Shown in pieces: positions 54,164 through 62,721 of a stretch of DNA of 64,000 bases. Origin of the DNA: CBDBND01 sp965207985 (GTDB lineage: Bacteria; Pseudomonadota; Alphaproteobacteria; Rhodospirillales; Rhodospirillaceae); the NCBI GenBank assembly GCA_965207985.1, contig CBDBND010000012.1, positions 1-64,000 of the forward strand, given 5' to 3'. The stretch's first letter is position 1. Every line of letters begins with the position of its first letter. A model generated the notes under the pieces. The model was not told the origin of the DNA and ran no database searches. It was given only the letters and a program-made list of their open reading frames with translations. Made by a program: the position numbers and the translations under genes.

Positions 54164-54942
54164 GATCCAATGCCTCCGTCCTGAGCGACGCAAATCAAGG
54201 CCGTGACAGGTGCAGCCGTCCAAAGTCCGTCGAGCCGATCCATAACGCCGCCATGGCCGGGAACCCAGGTGCCGGAGTCTTTCACATCATGCTGGCGTTT
54301 GAAGCGGCTCTCCGCCAAATCGCCAAGCTGCGCAATGACAGACAACCCTGCCGCATAAGCGACGTTGGTTGCGCTGACGCCAACGCCAAGGGCTATGTTG
54401 GCCAAGCACGCCGCGACGATAGCGAGCACTATTCCGCCAATTGCTCCTGCCCAGGTTTTGTTGGGGCTGATCACTGGCGCGAGCCGTGGTCCGCCAATCA
54501 TACGGCCGACGACGTAAGCGCCGACGTCCGTGCCCCACACCACGGCAAGCAGCCAAAATATGGTATGGGCATCACCAAATGCTTCCGCCACGACCAGACC
54601 GATTGCCGGTATGGAAGCGCATAACAGACCAGCCTGGAGGGACGAACTGGTAAATCGGCGTTCAGAACCATCGAACAGCAATAAAAGGATCCAGGACAGG
54701 GCAACAAAGATCAGAGCAACAGCGATGTTGAAAGTCGCCAAGCCAACGCATAGGACTGTGACAAAGAGGGCGATGCCAATCCGCACTGACAAAGGGCTTC
54801 TGTCGACGATTTGGGTGAATTCCCAAAGCACCGCCGCCGCCATCAATGCGACAAGAATGTGAAACAGCGGATATCCGAGAAAGACCGCCGCCAAAGCGAT
54901 AGGCGCAAGAACGGCGGATGAGGCAACGCGGGTCCAAAACAT
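54157..54942 (-). CDS. cdsA: phosphatidate cytidylyltransferase
   Basis: A membrane enzyme of about 261 residues making CDP-diacylglycerol from phosphatidate and CTP, the branch point for phospholipids. Multiple membrane helices and the C-terminal signature SRFKRQHDVKDSGTWVPGHG with GVMDRLDGLW after it. The ATG at 54942 (MFWTRVASSAVLAPIALAAV) is preferred; a start at 54996 would overlap uppS by 47 bases. The TGA stop overlaps the dxr start (ATGGTGA). Confidence 0.95.
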   Translation of the reverse strand: MFWTRVASSAVLAPIALAAVFLGYPLFHILVALMAAAVLWEFTQIVDRSPLSVRIGIALFVTVLCVGLATFNIAVALIFVALSWILLLLFDGSERRFTSSSLQAGLLCASIPAIGLVVAEAFGDAHTIFWLLAVVWGTDVGAYVVGRMIGGPRLAPVISPNKTWAGAIGGIVLAIVAACLANIALGVGVSATNVAYAAGLSVIAQLGDLAESRFKRQHDVKDSGTWVPGHGGVMDRLDGLWTAAPVTALICVAQDGGIGSW

Positions 54943-54949
54943 AAACGGT

Positions 54950-55690
54950 TCAGCCTGAAATTGCGCCGTACCGGCGTTCCCGCCGCCGGTATTCATCTAC
55001 AGCTGCGTCCAGTTCCGCGGCACCGAAGTCGGGCCAGCGGGTCTCCGTAAAAACCAGCTCCGTATACGCCAATTGCCAAAGTAAAAAGTTGCTGATGCGT
55101 TGTTCACCGGACGTGCGGATCAAAAGGTCAGGGTCGGGGATGTTCCGGGTGTAGAGCTGCTGAGAGAATAAAGTCTCGTCGATATCATCGGGCTGCAAAC
55201 TGCCGTCGTGGACTTGGGCCGCCAGATGCTGAGCCGCTTCGACCAGCTCCTGCCGGCTGCCATAGCTCAACGCAATGGTCAGGATCAGACTTTCGTTGTT
55301 GCGGGTGCGTCGCTCTGCATCCTCGATCATGGCCACAGTGTCTTCGGGAAGACGGCTGCGATCCCCGATCACCGTCAATCGCACGCCGTTTTCATCAAGC
55401 TCCTTGACGTCGTTGACCAGATAAAACCGGAGCAGCGCCATGAGATCGCGGATTTCAGATTCAGGCCGCTGCCAGTTTTCGGCCGAAAACCCAAACAAGG
55501 TGAAGTAACGGATGCCGACGTCCTTGGCCGCTCGGACCACCTGTTTAACGGCTTCCGCCCCGCGTTTGTGTCCGGCGGTGCGTGGCAATCCACGCGCCTG
55601 GGCCCACCGGCCGTTGCCGTCCATGATGATCGCCACATGGGTGGGGACTGGACCCGACCCTTCGACCGGTTTGAGCGACAGGTCTTCCAT
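54950..55690 (-). CDS. uppS: undecaprenyl diphosphate synthase
   Basis: A 246-residue cis-prenyltransferase producing the C55 lipid carrier for peptidoglycan and O-antigen. Motifs: HVAIIMDGNGRWAQARGLPR (catalytic Asp), GHKRGAEAVKQVVRAAKDVG, FGFSAENWQRPE and DLLIRTSGEQRISNFLLWQL. The ATG at 55690 overlaps the frr stop by one base (TGATG), so the TTG one codon upstream is not needed. Translation is coupled to frr. Confidence 0.96.
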   Translation of the reverse strand: MEDLSLKPVEGSGPVPTHVAIIMDGNGRWAQARGLPRTAGHKRGAEAVKQVVRAAKDVGIRYFTLFGFSAENWQRPESEIRDLMALLRFYLVNDVKELDENGVRLTVIGDRSRLPEDTVAMIEDAERRTRNNESLILTIALSYGSRQELVEAAQHLAAQVHDGSLQPDDIDETLFSQQLYTRNIPDPDLLIRTSGEQRISNFLLWQLAYTELVFTETRWPDFGAAELDAAVDEYRRRERRYGAISG

Positions 55691-56253
55691 CAAACCTGCA
55701 TGATCTCTTCTTGTTTGTGATGCAGCGCCTCATCGATCTTGGCAATGAAGCTGTCCGTCAATTTCTGGACTTCGTCATGATATTGGTGATGCTCGTCCTC
55801 TGATATCTCGTGTTTCTTTTCCATTTTCTTGAGCTGATCGTTGATGTCCCGGCGCACATTACGGATGGCGATTTTTCCTTCTTCCGCATATTTGCCCGCG
55901 ACTTTCTTTAGTTCCTCGCGGCGCTCTTCGTTGAGCGCGGGAATGGGGATGCGCAAGAGTTGGCCGTCGACCGCCGGGTTGAGCCCCAAATTGGATTCCC
56001 GGATGGCCTTTTCCACCGCTTTCGTCTGGCCCTTGTCCCACACCTGAACGGTGAGCATCCGGGCCTCTGGCGCGGCAATGCTGGCCACCTGGTTCAGGGG
56101 CATTTGGCTGCCGTAGGCCTCCACCGTGATGGGTTCCAAGAGGCTCACGGACGCCCGTCCGGTCCGGAGACCTCCGAACTCTTTTTTTACAACCTCTACA
56201 GTGACTTCCATCCGATGGCTGAGATCTTTCTTGAGGTCATCGAAGCCCGCCAT
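55690..56253 (-). CDS. frr: ribosome recycling factor
   Basis: A 187-residue three-helix/beta-domain protein that, with EF-G, splits post-termination ribosomes. It reads MEVTVEVVKKEFGGLRTGRA near the N-terminus, with VEAYGSQMPLNQVASIAAPE and ALNEERREELKKVAGKYAEE later. It lies 3 bp after pyrH and overlaps uppS by one base. Length and sequence are standard. Confidence 0.97.
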   Translation of the reverse strand: MAGFDDLKKDLSHRMEVTVEVVKKEFGGLRTGRASVSLLEPITVEAYGSQMPLNQVASIAAPEARMLTVQVWDKGQTKAVEKAIRESNLGLNPAVDGQLLRIPIPALNEERREELKKVAGKYAEEGKIAIRNVRRDINDQLKKMEKKHEISEDEHHQYHDEVQKLTDSFIAKIDEALHHKQEEIMQV

Positions 56254-56256
56254 GGC

Positions 56257-56982
56257 TCACTCCTTTTCGCCGATCACCGTAAACCGGCCCTCACCCTTTA
56301 ATACCCGCGTCACTGACCGGTCATCATGCATATTAAAGACAACGATAGGCATCTCATTGTCCCGGGCCAAGGCAATTGCGGCGGTATCCATGACCCGCAG
56401 ATCCTCGGCCAAAACTTTGTCGAAACTCAGGCGGTCGAACCGTTCCGCATCCGGATTGGCCTTGGGGTCCTCGGCATAGACGCCATCGACCTGGGTCGCT
56501 TTCAACAGAGCGTCGCAGTTCATTTCTGCCGCCCGCAAGGCCGCAGCCGTATCGGTGGTGAAATAGGGATTCCCCGTGCCGGCTGCGAATATGACCACCC
56601 GGCCTTTTTCCAGATGATGCATGGCGCGCCGGCGAATGTAGGGCTCGCACACTTCATTCATACTGATGGCCGATTGGACCCGGGTCTGCACACCGATACT
56701 TTCCAATGCGTTTTGCACCGCCAGCGCGTTGATCACCGTCGCCAGCATGCCCATGTAGTCTGCCGATGTCCGGTCGATACCTTCCGCAGCCACCGAAACG
56801 CCGCGGAAGATGTTGCCGCCGCCGATGACCATGCAGACTTCTTTATCCATGGCGATAACCGACTTGATATCGTTGGCAATGGCCAGAACCGTTGCCTTGT
56901 GGAGACCATAGGGCTCCGGCCCCATGAGCCCTTCCCCCGACACCTTGACCATGATGCGTTTGTAGCTGAGCGGCGACGCCAT
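56257..56982 (-). CDS. pyrH: uridylate kinase
   Basis: A 241-residue bacterial UMP kinase of the amino-acid-kinase fold, hexameric, regulated by GTP and UTP in other bacteria. YKRIMVKVSGEGLMGPEPYG is the N-terminal motif (KxSGExL), with VCMVIGGGNIFRGV and AAGTGNPYFTTDTAAALRAA later. The start at 56982 (MASPLSYKR) fits the family; an upstream in-frame codon at 57009 adds nine residues. A terminator-like hairpin lies about 77 bp upstream, between it and tsf. Confidence 0.95.
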   Translation of the reverse strand: MASPLSYKRIMVKVSGEGLMGPEPYGLHKATVLAIANDIKSVIAMDKEVCMVIGGGNIFRGVSVAAEGIDRTSADYMGMLATVINALAVQNALESIGVQTRVQSAISMNEVCEPYIRRRAMHHLEKGRVVIFAAGTGNPYFTTDTAAALRAAEMNCDALLKATQVDGVYAEDPKANPDAERFDRLSFDKVLAEDLRVMDTAAIALARDNEMPIVVFNMHDDRSVTRVLKGEGRFTVIGEKE

Positions 56983-57058
56983 AACCCGATCTAACTCCCC
57001 AGTCCTCAACCGTGGCGGCCAATCCCTCGGATCCTGCCCGACTGAGATGTTTCAGGCG

Positions 57059-57082
57059 AAAAAAGGGACGGTCCTCCGTCCC
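57059..57082 (-). terminator. hairpin with T tract between tsf and pyrH
   Basis: On the minus strand GGGACGG, loop AGGA, CCGTCCC, followed directly by six T (57064-57059). This has the form of an intrinsic terminator placed just downstream of tsf, so rpsB-tsf could be transcribed more than the pyrH-lpxB part. It may be a partial terminator or attenuator. Confidence 0.75.
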
Positions 57083-57183
57083 CCTTTCGCCTGGACCGCG
57101 CGAAGCGACCCGGATGATACACAAAATGACCCCTAAACGCCCGTGTCTTTTAGCTTTTTTGAGCGAACCGGAGGGCGCGGATG

Positions 57184-58113
57184 TCAGCCGCCCACCGCCT
57201 CGGCCACCTCCGCGGCGAAGTCCTTTTCTTCCCGTTCGATGCCTTCTCCGAGTGCAAACCGGACAAAGCCCGTCACTTTGATATCTGCCCCAATATCTTT
57301 GGCGGCCGCTTCAATGGCTTTGGCCACCTTGGTTTTGTCCTCGGAAATCACATAGATCTGCTCGAGCAAAACCACCTCCTCGAAGAACTTGCGCATGCGG
57401 CCGTCCACCATCTTGGCGATGACATCGTCCGGGCGCCCTGATTCCTTGGCCTGATCGGTCAAAACCTGCCGTTCACGCGCCTGCGTGTCGGCGTCCACAT
57501 CGCCGGTGGAGAGAAAGCGTGGACTGGCCGCGGCGATATGCATAGCAAGCTGTTTACCGAACGCGCCCAGCTTGGTCTGGTCCCCTTCTGACTCCAGTCC
57601 CACCAGCACGCCGATCTTGCCCAGGCCGGGCTTGACCGCTGAATGCATATAGGAGGCGACAACGCCGGAATTGACCGAAACGGCGTCGGCCCGCCGGAGC
57701 TGCATGTTCTCGCTGATGGTGGCGACCAAATGGGTGACCTGATCCTGCACATTGCGGCCTTCGCCCGGCACGTCGGTGGTTTTGAGCGCGTCCAGGTCCC
57801 CACCGGTACCAAGCGCCAGTTGCGTTGCCGCTTCGACAAAGGCCTGAAAGGTCTCGTTGCGGGCGACGAAGTCCGTCTCGGCGTTGATTTCCAGAATGGC
57901 GCCTTTGGTGCCGTCGACAGTCACACCGACAAGCCCTTCGGCCGCCACCCGGCCCGACTTCTTGGCCGCAGCGGACAGGCCCTTTTTGCGCAGCCAATCG
58001 ACGGCGGCTTCTATATCGCCGTCGGATTCCGTCAGCGCGGTTTTGCAATCCATCATGCCCGCGCCTGATTTTTCTCTCAGCTCCTTAACCAGAGCCGCCG
58101 TTACTTGTGCCAT
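57184..58113 (-). CDS. tsf: elongation factor Ts
   Basis: A 309-residue guanine-nucleotide exchange factor for EF-Tu. N-terminal UBA-like domain MAQVTAALVKELREKSGAGM with MDCKTALTESDGDIEAAVDW, then the conserved INAETDFVARNETFQAFVEA. It lies 92 bp downstream of rpsB, the normal pairing. The C-terminus (FAAEVAEAVGG) is alpha-proteobacterial in character. A terminator-like hairpin follows. Confidence 0.96.
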   Translation of the reverse strand: MAQVTAALVKELREKSGAGMMDCKTALTESDGDIEAAVDWLRKKGLSAAAKKSGRVAAEGLVGVTVDGTKGAILEINAETDFVARNETFQAFVEAATQLALGTGGDLDALKTTDVPGEGRNVQDQVTHLVATISENMQLRRADAVSVNSGVVASYMHSAVKPGLGKIGVLVGLESEGDQTKLGAFGKQLAMHIAAASPRFLSTGDVDADTQARERQVLTDQAKESGRPDDVIAKMVDGRMRKFFEEVVLLEQIYVISEDKTKVAKAIEAAAKDIGADIKVTGFVRFALGEGIEREEKDFAAEVAEAVGG

Positions 58114-58205
58114 CTCAAACTCATCCTCGTCTCAACAAACCGGTCGGCGCGACGCATAATCGCTTCGGTCTTTTATGCAAATTTGAACTTTTACCGATCG
58201 AAAGT

Positions 58206-59333
58206 TCAGGATTTCTTGGCCGCCGCCTTTTTGGCTGTTGCCTTCTTTTTGGCAGGCGCCTTTTTCGTTGTCGCGGCCTTCTTGGTTGCCGCTTTTTTCT
58301 TGGCAGCGGGCTTTTTAGCCGCCGGCTTCTTGTCCTCTTCCTTGTCCGCTTTGGGTTCGGGCTTGGCTTTCGGTGCTGCCTCTTCAGGTTTGGCCTCGGT
58401 TTTGGACTCAACAGCGACCGCCGCTGCCGCCAGGGCAGCCTGCATGCCGGTTGCCGGCTCTTCCTGTGACTGCAATTCAGCGACCTTTTCAAGAACCTCG
58501 GCCGTTTCCTCTGCCGACGCTCCTTCGGCGGTTTCCTCTGATGCCGCTTCGGCAGCGGATTCTTCTTCAGCGGCCTCCGCCGGCAATTCCTCGGTCGGAG
58601 CCTTCTCCTGGGCGCCGAGATCGACCCCGGCCGCCTTCATTTCATCCTGGATGCCTTCAAGCGCCGAATTGGCCATCAATTCGAGATAGAGCTTGATGGC
58701 GCGAATGGCATCGTCGTTGCCGGGAACGGGATAGTCGATGCCGGCGGGATCTGAGTTGCTGTCGAGAACGCCGACCACGGGAATGCCCAGCTTGTTGGCT
58801 TCGGCGACGGCGATGTCCTCTTTGTTGGTGTCGACCACGAAAACCAGGTCGGGCAGCGACCCCATGTCCTTGATGCCGCCGAGGGCCTGCTCCAGTTTGG
58901 TTTTTTCCCGCTCGAGATTGAGCTGTTCCTTTTTGGTCAGACCGGCAAGGCCGTCTTCGCTGGCAAAGCGCTCTTCCAGATCCTTCAAGCGTTTGATGGA
59001 TTTGGAAATGGTTTTCCAGTTGGTCAGCATGCCGCCGAGCCAACGGTGATTGACGTAGTACTGGCCGCAGCGCTCGGCGTATTCCCTGACCAGGTCATGG
59101 GCCTGACGCTTGGTGCCGACAAACAGAACCCGGCCCCCTTCGGCGACGGCGTCGTGCACCGCCTGCATGGCCCGGTGCAACAGCGGCACAGTCTGCTGCA
59201 GATCGATGATGTGAATGCCGTCGCGGACACCGAAGAGGTAAGAGTCCATCTTCGGATTCCAGCGGCGGGTGTTGTGGCCGAAATGACAACCAGCCTCGAT
59301 AAGCTGGCGCATGCTGAACGTGGGCAGCGACAT
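58206..59333 (-). CDS. rpsB: ribosomal protein S2 with long C-terminal tail
   Basis: A 375-residue small-subunit protein. The core (about residues 1-230) has FSMRQLIEAGCHFGHNTRRW, VLFVGTKRQAHDLVREYAE, YYVNHRWLGGMLTNWKTISK and PDLVFVVDTNKEDIAVAEAN. It is followed by about 145 extra residues: first acidic and Ala/Glu-rich (PAEAAEEESAAEAASEETAE), then a Lys/Ala/Pro-rich repeat tail (PAAKKPAAKKKAATKKAATT) like histone H1 or bacterial KA-rich proteins. S2 is usually about 240-260 residues. Start at 59333 (MSLPTFSMRQ) is the family start. It heads the long envelope operon. Confidence 0.95.
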   Translation of the reverse strand: MSLPTFSMRQLIEAGCHFGHNTRRWNPKMDSYLFGVRDGIHIIDLQQTVPLLHRAMQAVHDAVAEGGRVLFVGTKRQAHDLVREYAERCGQYYVNHRWLGGMLTNWKTISKSIKRLKDLEERFASEDGLAGLTKKEQLNLEREKTKLEQALGGIKDMGSLPDLVFVVDTNKEDIAVAEANKLGIPVVGVLDSNSDPAGIDYPVPGNDDAIRAIKLYLELMANSALEGIQDEMKAAGVDLGAQEKAPTEELPAEAAEEESAAEAASEETAEGASAEETAEVLEKVAELQSQEEPATGMQAALAAAAVAVESKTEAKPEEAAPKAKPEPKADKEEDKKPAAKKPAAKKKAATKKAATTKKAPAKKKATAKKAAAKKS

Positions 59334-59356
59334 AGTCGTTCTCCGGTTAAGCCTCT

Positions 59357-59380
59357 GCAGGGGGTGACCGGAGCCCCTGC
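59357..59380 (-). promoter_or_regulatory. hairpin in the rpsB leader
   Basis: GCAGGGGG (59357-59364) and GCCCCTGC (59373-59380) can pair as a G/C-rich stem with an eight-base loop, starting about 24 bases upstream of the rpsB start codon. rpsB leaders in other bacteria bind S2 for feedback control, so this may be such a structure, but only the hairpin is seen. Confidence 0.35.
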
Positions 59381-59507
59381 CCCGGACCGGATCGACCCAC
59401 CGGAACTCCCGGCGGCCGCATCCCTGCATGTGGAATGCCGCGGTTTCTAAGGGGTTAGGCGCGGAATTGCAAGGGCCGAAATGGGAACCGGAAAGGCCAG
59501 GGCAGGA

Positions 59508-60045
59508 CTATTGCCCGCCGCCGCTCTCCAGCAACTCCCGCACCCGGGGTTCGAAGCCGGTCAGGCCCGTGGACCGGCCCACCACCAGGGCGTCGTCGAT
59601 GGATTGGCCGTCGATGTAGTGAGCGCCGAGCGCATGAATGGCCCCCACCCGGTTGCCGCTACCACAATGGACCAGCACCGGCGCGGTGGTCTGATTGATG
59701 GCAGCGCGCAGATGCATGGCCGTGGTTGCGTCCAGGCCAGCCCCAGTGCTGACCGGAATTCTGACATAAAGTCATACCCAGATCTGCCACTGCCGTCGGC
59801 TGGTCGTAGCCCGTGTCTTCCTCGGGCAGCCGCAAACTGATGATGGTGCCGAAGCCCAGCTCTTTCAGGGTGGCGAGATCGTCCGGCGTCGGCTGCCCAC
59901 CGGTGAGCACACGGCCTTCCGCGTTTTGCGGATTAGTGAGAGAGAGTTGGGCCAGGTCTGCTTCGGCAAGGATTGCGTCGACCGAGCCACTGCTCGCACA
60001 GGCGGAAAGGGCAACCAGAACAAAAGGAACAAGGCACTTATTCAT
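59508..60045 (-). pseudogene. phosphatase-like lipoprotein, frameshifted
   Basis: Begins MNKCLVPFVLVALSACASSG, a lipoprotein signal with lipobox LSAC. The body resembles DUF442/dual-specificity phosphatase-like proteins: GRVLTGGQPTPDDLATLKEL, FGTIISLRLPEED and the Cys phosphatase loop VLVHCGSGNRVGAIHALGAH. An extra base in the AAA at 59768-59770 shifts the frame between GMT and RIPVSTGAGLDATTAMHL; correcting it yields one protein of about 178 residues. The loop is HCGSGNR, so Cys and Arg are intact. Either a decaying gene or a sequencing error. It lies downstream of the rpsB promoter region, on the same strand as the next glycine-rich frame. Confidence 0.7.
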
Positions 60046-60047
60046 TG

Positions 60048-60790
60048 TTAGAGACTACCCAGGCAGCTGGACGACCAGCAAATGACAACGCAAACACTAC
60101 CACCGTCGTTGGTGGTTGACCCTCCTAGGGCACTCCCGGCCGGGCATTCAATGGTCAAATCGGAATCCGTATTATTACCAGGCGTTGCGCCGCTGCCGGT
60201 TGTTAGTGTGGAACTGTCCACGTCCACATGGGCAAAAGCTGAGCCGCCGCCACCGACACCCGCACCTGGGCCGGTACCGTCGTTGCCATTCAGGCATCCG
60301 ACATCAGGGTCCGTTAAGCCAATTTGTTCGTTGGACGTGCTCGCCGCCGTCGTGCTGGGGCAGATTCCCGATCCATTTTGCGCCGTATCACCGCCCCCAG
60401 CGCCTCCAATGTGCAAAGCCGGCCCACCAGCCCCACCTCCGCCGCCAGCAACGAGAACCGTTGTGCTGCCAAGCTGGATGCCGGTGCCACCACCTCCGCC
60501 AGCACCCCACATTTTGACCCGCACCTGCGGGACATCGAGAGGCAATTCTATAGAGGGCGTTCCACTGTCATAAACACAAGCAAAAGGATCGGTGTGGGTA
60601 TCATTGCCCGGGCAGACATCCGACGCTTGGCTTTGGAAGGGGGAAAGAAAGCCGACGAAATCGGAATTGGTGAAACTTGTTATATCTTCCCCAGACGCCG
60701 AATCCGTTGCCGAGGTGGAGCCAAAATTATCCTCAAAACCATACTGCATATATAGGTTTGTCGAACTGCTAGAGACGCGGGAGGTGTAAT
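60048..60790 (-). pseudogene. glycine-rich surface-like protein, 5' truncated by IS5
   Basis: The frame is open from the IS5 edge at 60790 (NYTSRVSSSSTNLYMQYGFE) through to a stop at 60048; the ATG at 60749 is probably internal. The C-terminal part is very glycine-rich (VRVKMWGAGGGGGTGIQLGS, VAGGGGGAGGPALHIGGAGG, GAGVGGGGSAFAH). It contains several Cys and ends SVCVVICWSSSCLGSL. Such Gly-rich blocks after KMWGAGGGGG are known in secreted or cell-surface proteins; no enzyme motif is present. The front of the gene is missing, because beyond the IS lie only further mobile elements. Confidence 0.55.
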
Positions 60791-62380
60791 TAGTCGATCC
60801 TGAAAGACGCGGAGATTCTCTGTAATAGACTGTTATTGCGGATCAATTTTGTTGGCAATGGTGGTTCGGAATCGCCGGATTTTCTATACTGCAAGGCCGG
60901 TTCCTTGCAATTTCCGGATCAAAAAATGCGCCCCACATCAGCCGCCCCACATCAGCCAATGACGTCCCTTCTTTAGATCTCTTCCGCACCGCGCTTGAGA
61001 ACATTCTCGATCAACGGCACGAACTTTATCGGCTCACCGAGTTGATCGATTGGCAGGGTTTTGATGAGGCGTTTGGTGTCTTGTATTGCCCTGACAACGG
61101 CTGCCCGGCCAAAGCGACGCGGCTGATGGTGGGGCTTCAATATCTCAAGCACGTGTATGGTCTGTCCGATGACCAGGTGGTGATGCGCTGGGTGGAGAAC
61201 CCTTACTGGCAGCATTTTTGCGGCGAGGTGTATTTTCAGCATCACCCGCCGATTGATCCCAGCAGCATGTCGCGTTTCAGACGGCGCATTGGCCATTCAG
61301 GGTGCGAGAAAATTCTGCGGGCCACAGTTGATGCGGGTGTTCGGAGCAAGACGGTCAAACCCGACGACTTCAAGCGTGTGACGGTGGATACCACGGTGCA
61401 GGAGAAGGCGGTGGCCTTTCCCACCGACAGCAAATTGCTGAACCGTTCGCGTGTGCGTCTTGTCAAGCTGTGCCACACACACGGTGTGGTGTTGCGGCAG
61501 AGCTACGCCCGTAAGGGCCCTGAGGCGCTGTTGCGGGCCAACCGTTATGGTCACGTCCGGCAGATGAGGCGCATGGGTGGTCAGATTAAGAAGCTCAAGA
61601 CCTATCTGGGCCGGGTGGTGCGTGACACGGAGCGCAAGATCGCGGGCCATAAGGGGTTGCAGGCGATTTTTGCCGGGGAGTTGGCGCTGGCCAGGCGGCT
61701 GCTCAGTCAACAGAAGATGGATCGCAACAAACTGTATAGCCTGCATGCCCCGGAGGTGGAGTGCATCGGCAAGGGCAAGGCCCACAAGCGTTATGAGTTT
61801 GGTGTCAAGGCCAGTATTGCAACGACAAACAGGAGCAACTTTATCGTTGGCGGCATGGCGTTGCCGGGGAATCCCTTTGATGGGCATACATTGCCAACAG
61901 CGTTGGAGCAGGTGCGCCGTTTGACAGGCTGTGTGGTTGAAGAAGTGTTTGTGGATCGTGGCTACCGTGGCCATGGCGAGGAAGCATCAAGGGTGTACAT
62001 CTCGGGTCAACGGCGTGGCATAAAAACACAACGGCTGAAACGGTCACTGAAACGGCGTCAGGCGATTGAACCGGTTATCGGCCATCTGAAATCGGATGGA
62101 CTGTTGGGACGCAATTACCTCAAGGGTACTGAAGGTGATCGCATGAATGTGGCACTGGCCTGTGCCGGCCATAACCTAAGACTGATCCTGAAGCGGCTCA
62201 GAATTTATTGCGCCCGCATTTTGGGCGCTACGTTGCTCCGGGACATGATCGGATTGCATGGAACGCGTCTTGCGGCGTCAATCATCCGATGGAAGCGACG
62301 GATGGCGTGGCAGACTGAACCTAACAGCACACATCTAACGCTCGTAGTGGTATGAAAAACGGGTTTTTCAGGATCGACTA
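60791..62380 (+). mobile_element. IS5-family element, full length
   Basis: A 1590-bp element with perfect 15-bp inverted ends TAGTCGATCCTGAAA (60791-60805) and TTTCAGGATCGACTA (62366-62380). It interrupts the glycine-rich gene on its left and is directly adjacent to an IS3 element on its right, so no target duplication can be read. A 250-bp remnant of a sister copy lies at 3088-3337. Confidence 0.88.
61042..62355 (+). CDS. IS5-family DDE transposase
   Basis: At least 437 residues. Conserved pieces: GCPAKATRLMVGLQYLKHVY, first catalytic Asp in VTVDTTVQEKAVAFPTDSK, APEVECIGKGKAHKRYEFGV, second Asp in VEEVFVDRGYRGHG and Glu in AIEPVIGHLKSDGLLGRNYL. The nominal start at 61042 is TTG, but the frame is open upstream to about 60835, and LFRTALENILDQRHELYRLT just before it resembles the family N-terminus. 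No in-frame ATG or GTG precedes it, so the true start is unresolved. The C-terminus HLTLVVV reaches almost to the terminal repeat. Probably active or recently so. Confidence 0.87.
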   Translation: MIDWQGFDEAFGVLYCPDNGCPAKATRLMVGLQYLKHVYGLSDDQVVMRWVENPYWQHFCGEVYFQHHPPIDPSSMSRFRRRIGHSGCEKILRATVDAGVRSKTVKPDDFKRVTVDTTVQEKAVAFPTDSKLLNRSRVRLVKLCHTHGVVLRQSYARKGPEALLRANRYGHVRQMRRMGGQIKKLKTYLGRVVRDTERKIAGHKGLQAIFAGELALARRLLSQQKMDRNKLYSLHAPEVECIGKGKAHKRYEFGVKASIATTNRSNFIVGGMALPGNPFDGHTLPTALEQVRRLTGCVVEEVFVDRGYRGHGEEASRVYISGQRRGIKTQRLKRSLKRRQAIEPVIGHLKSDGLLGRNYLKGTEGDRMNVALACAGHNLRLILKRLRIYCARILGATLLRDMIGLHGTRLAASIIRWKRRMAWQTEPNSTHLTLVVV

Positions 62381-62427
62381 AGCTACACTTTGTTGTCTTC
62401 TGGTCTTCGTAGAGAAGGAGATCAGAG

Positions 62428-62721
62428 ATGTCGAAACGCAAGCAACACTGGCCGGAATTCAAGGCGAAAGTAGCCCTTGAAGCCTTGAAGGGCGAAGAGA
62501 CCGTATCCGAGCTGTCCAGCCGGTTCGGGGTTCACCCGACGATGATTCATCAATGGAAGCGTGCGCTGCTTGATGGTGCTCCTGGCCTGTTCGCCCGTGG
62601 TGGCCGCCGGCAACCGGAGATCGACGAAGCGCAGGTGAAGGAACTGCATGCCAAGATTGGGGAGTTGGCTGTGGCCAACGATTTTTTGTCCAGACAGCTC
62701 AAGCCCTGGGGCGTGAAGTGA
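62428..62721 (+). CDS. IS3-family OrfA
   Basis: A 97-residue DNA-binding subunit beginning MSKRKQHWPEFKAKVALEAL, with an HTH (ELSSRFGVHPTMIHQWKRAL) and a C-terminal helix (AQVKELHAKIGELAVANDFL). AAGGAG eleven bases upstream supports the ATG. It overlaps orfB by four bases, allowing coupled translation or -1 frameshifting to a fused transposase. Confidence 0.9.
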   Translation: MSKRKQHWPEFKAKVALEALKGEETVSELSSRFGVHPTMIHQWKRALLDGAPGLFARGGRRQPEIDEAQVKELHAKIGELAVANDFLSRQLKPWGVK

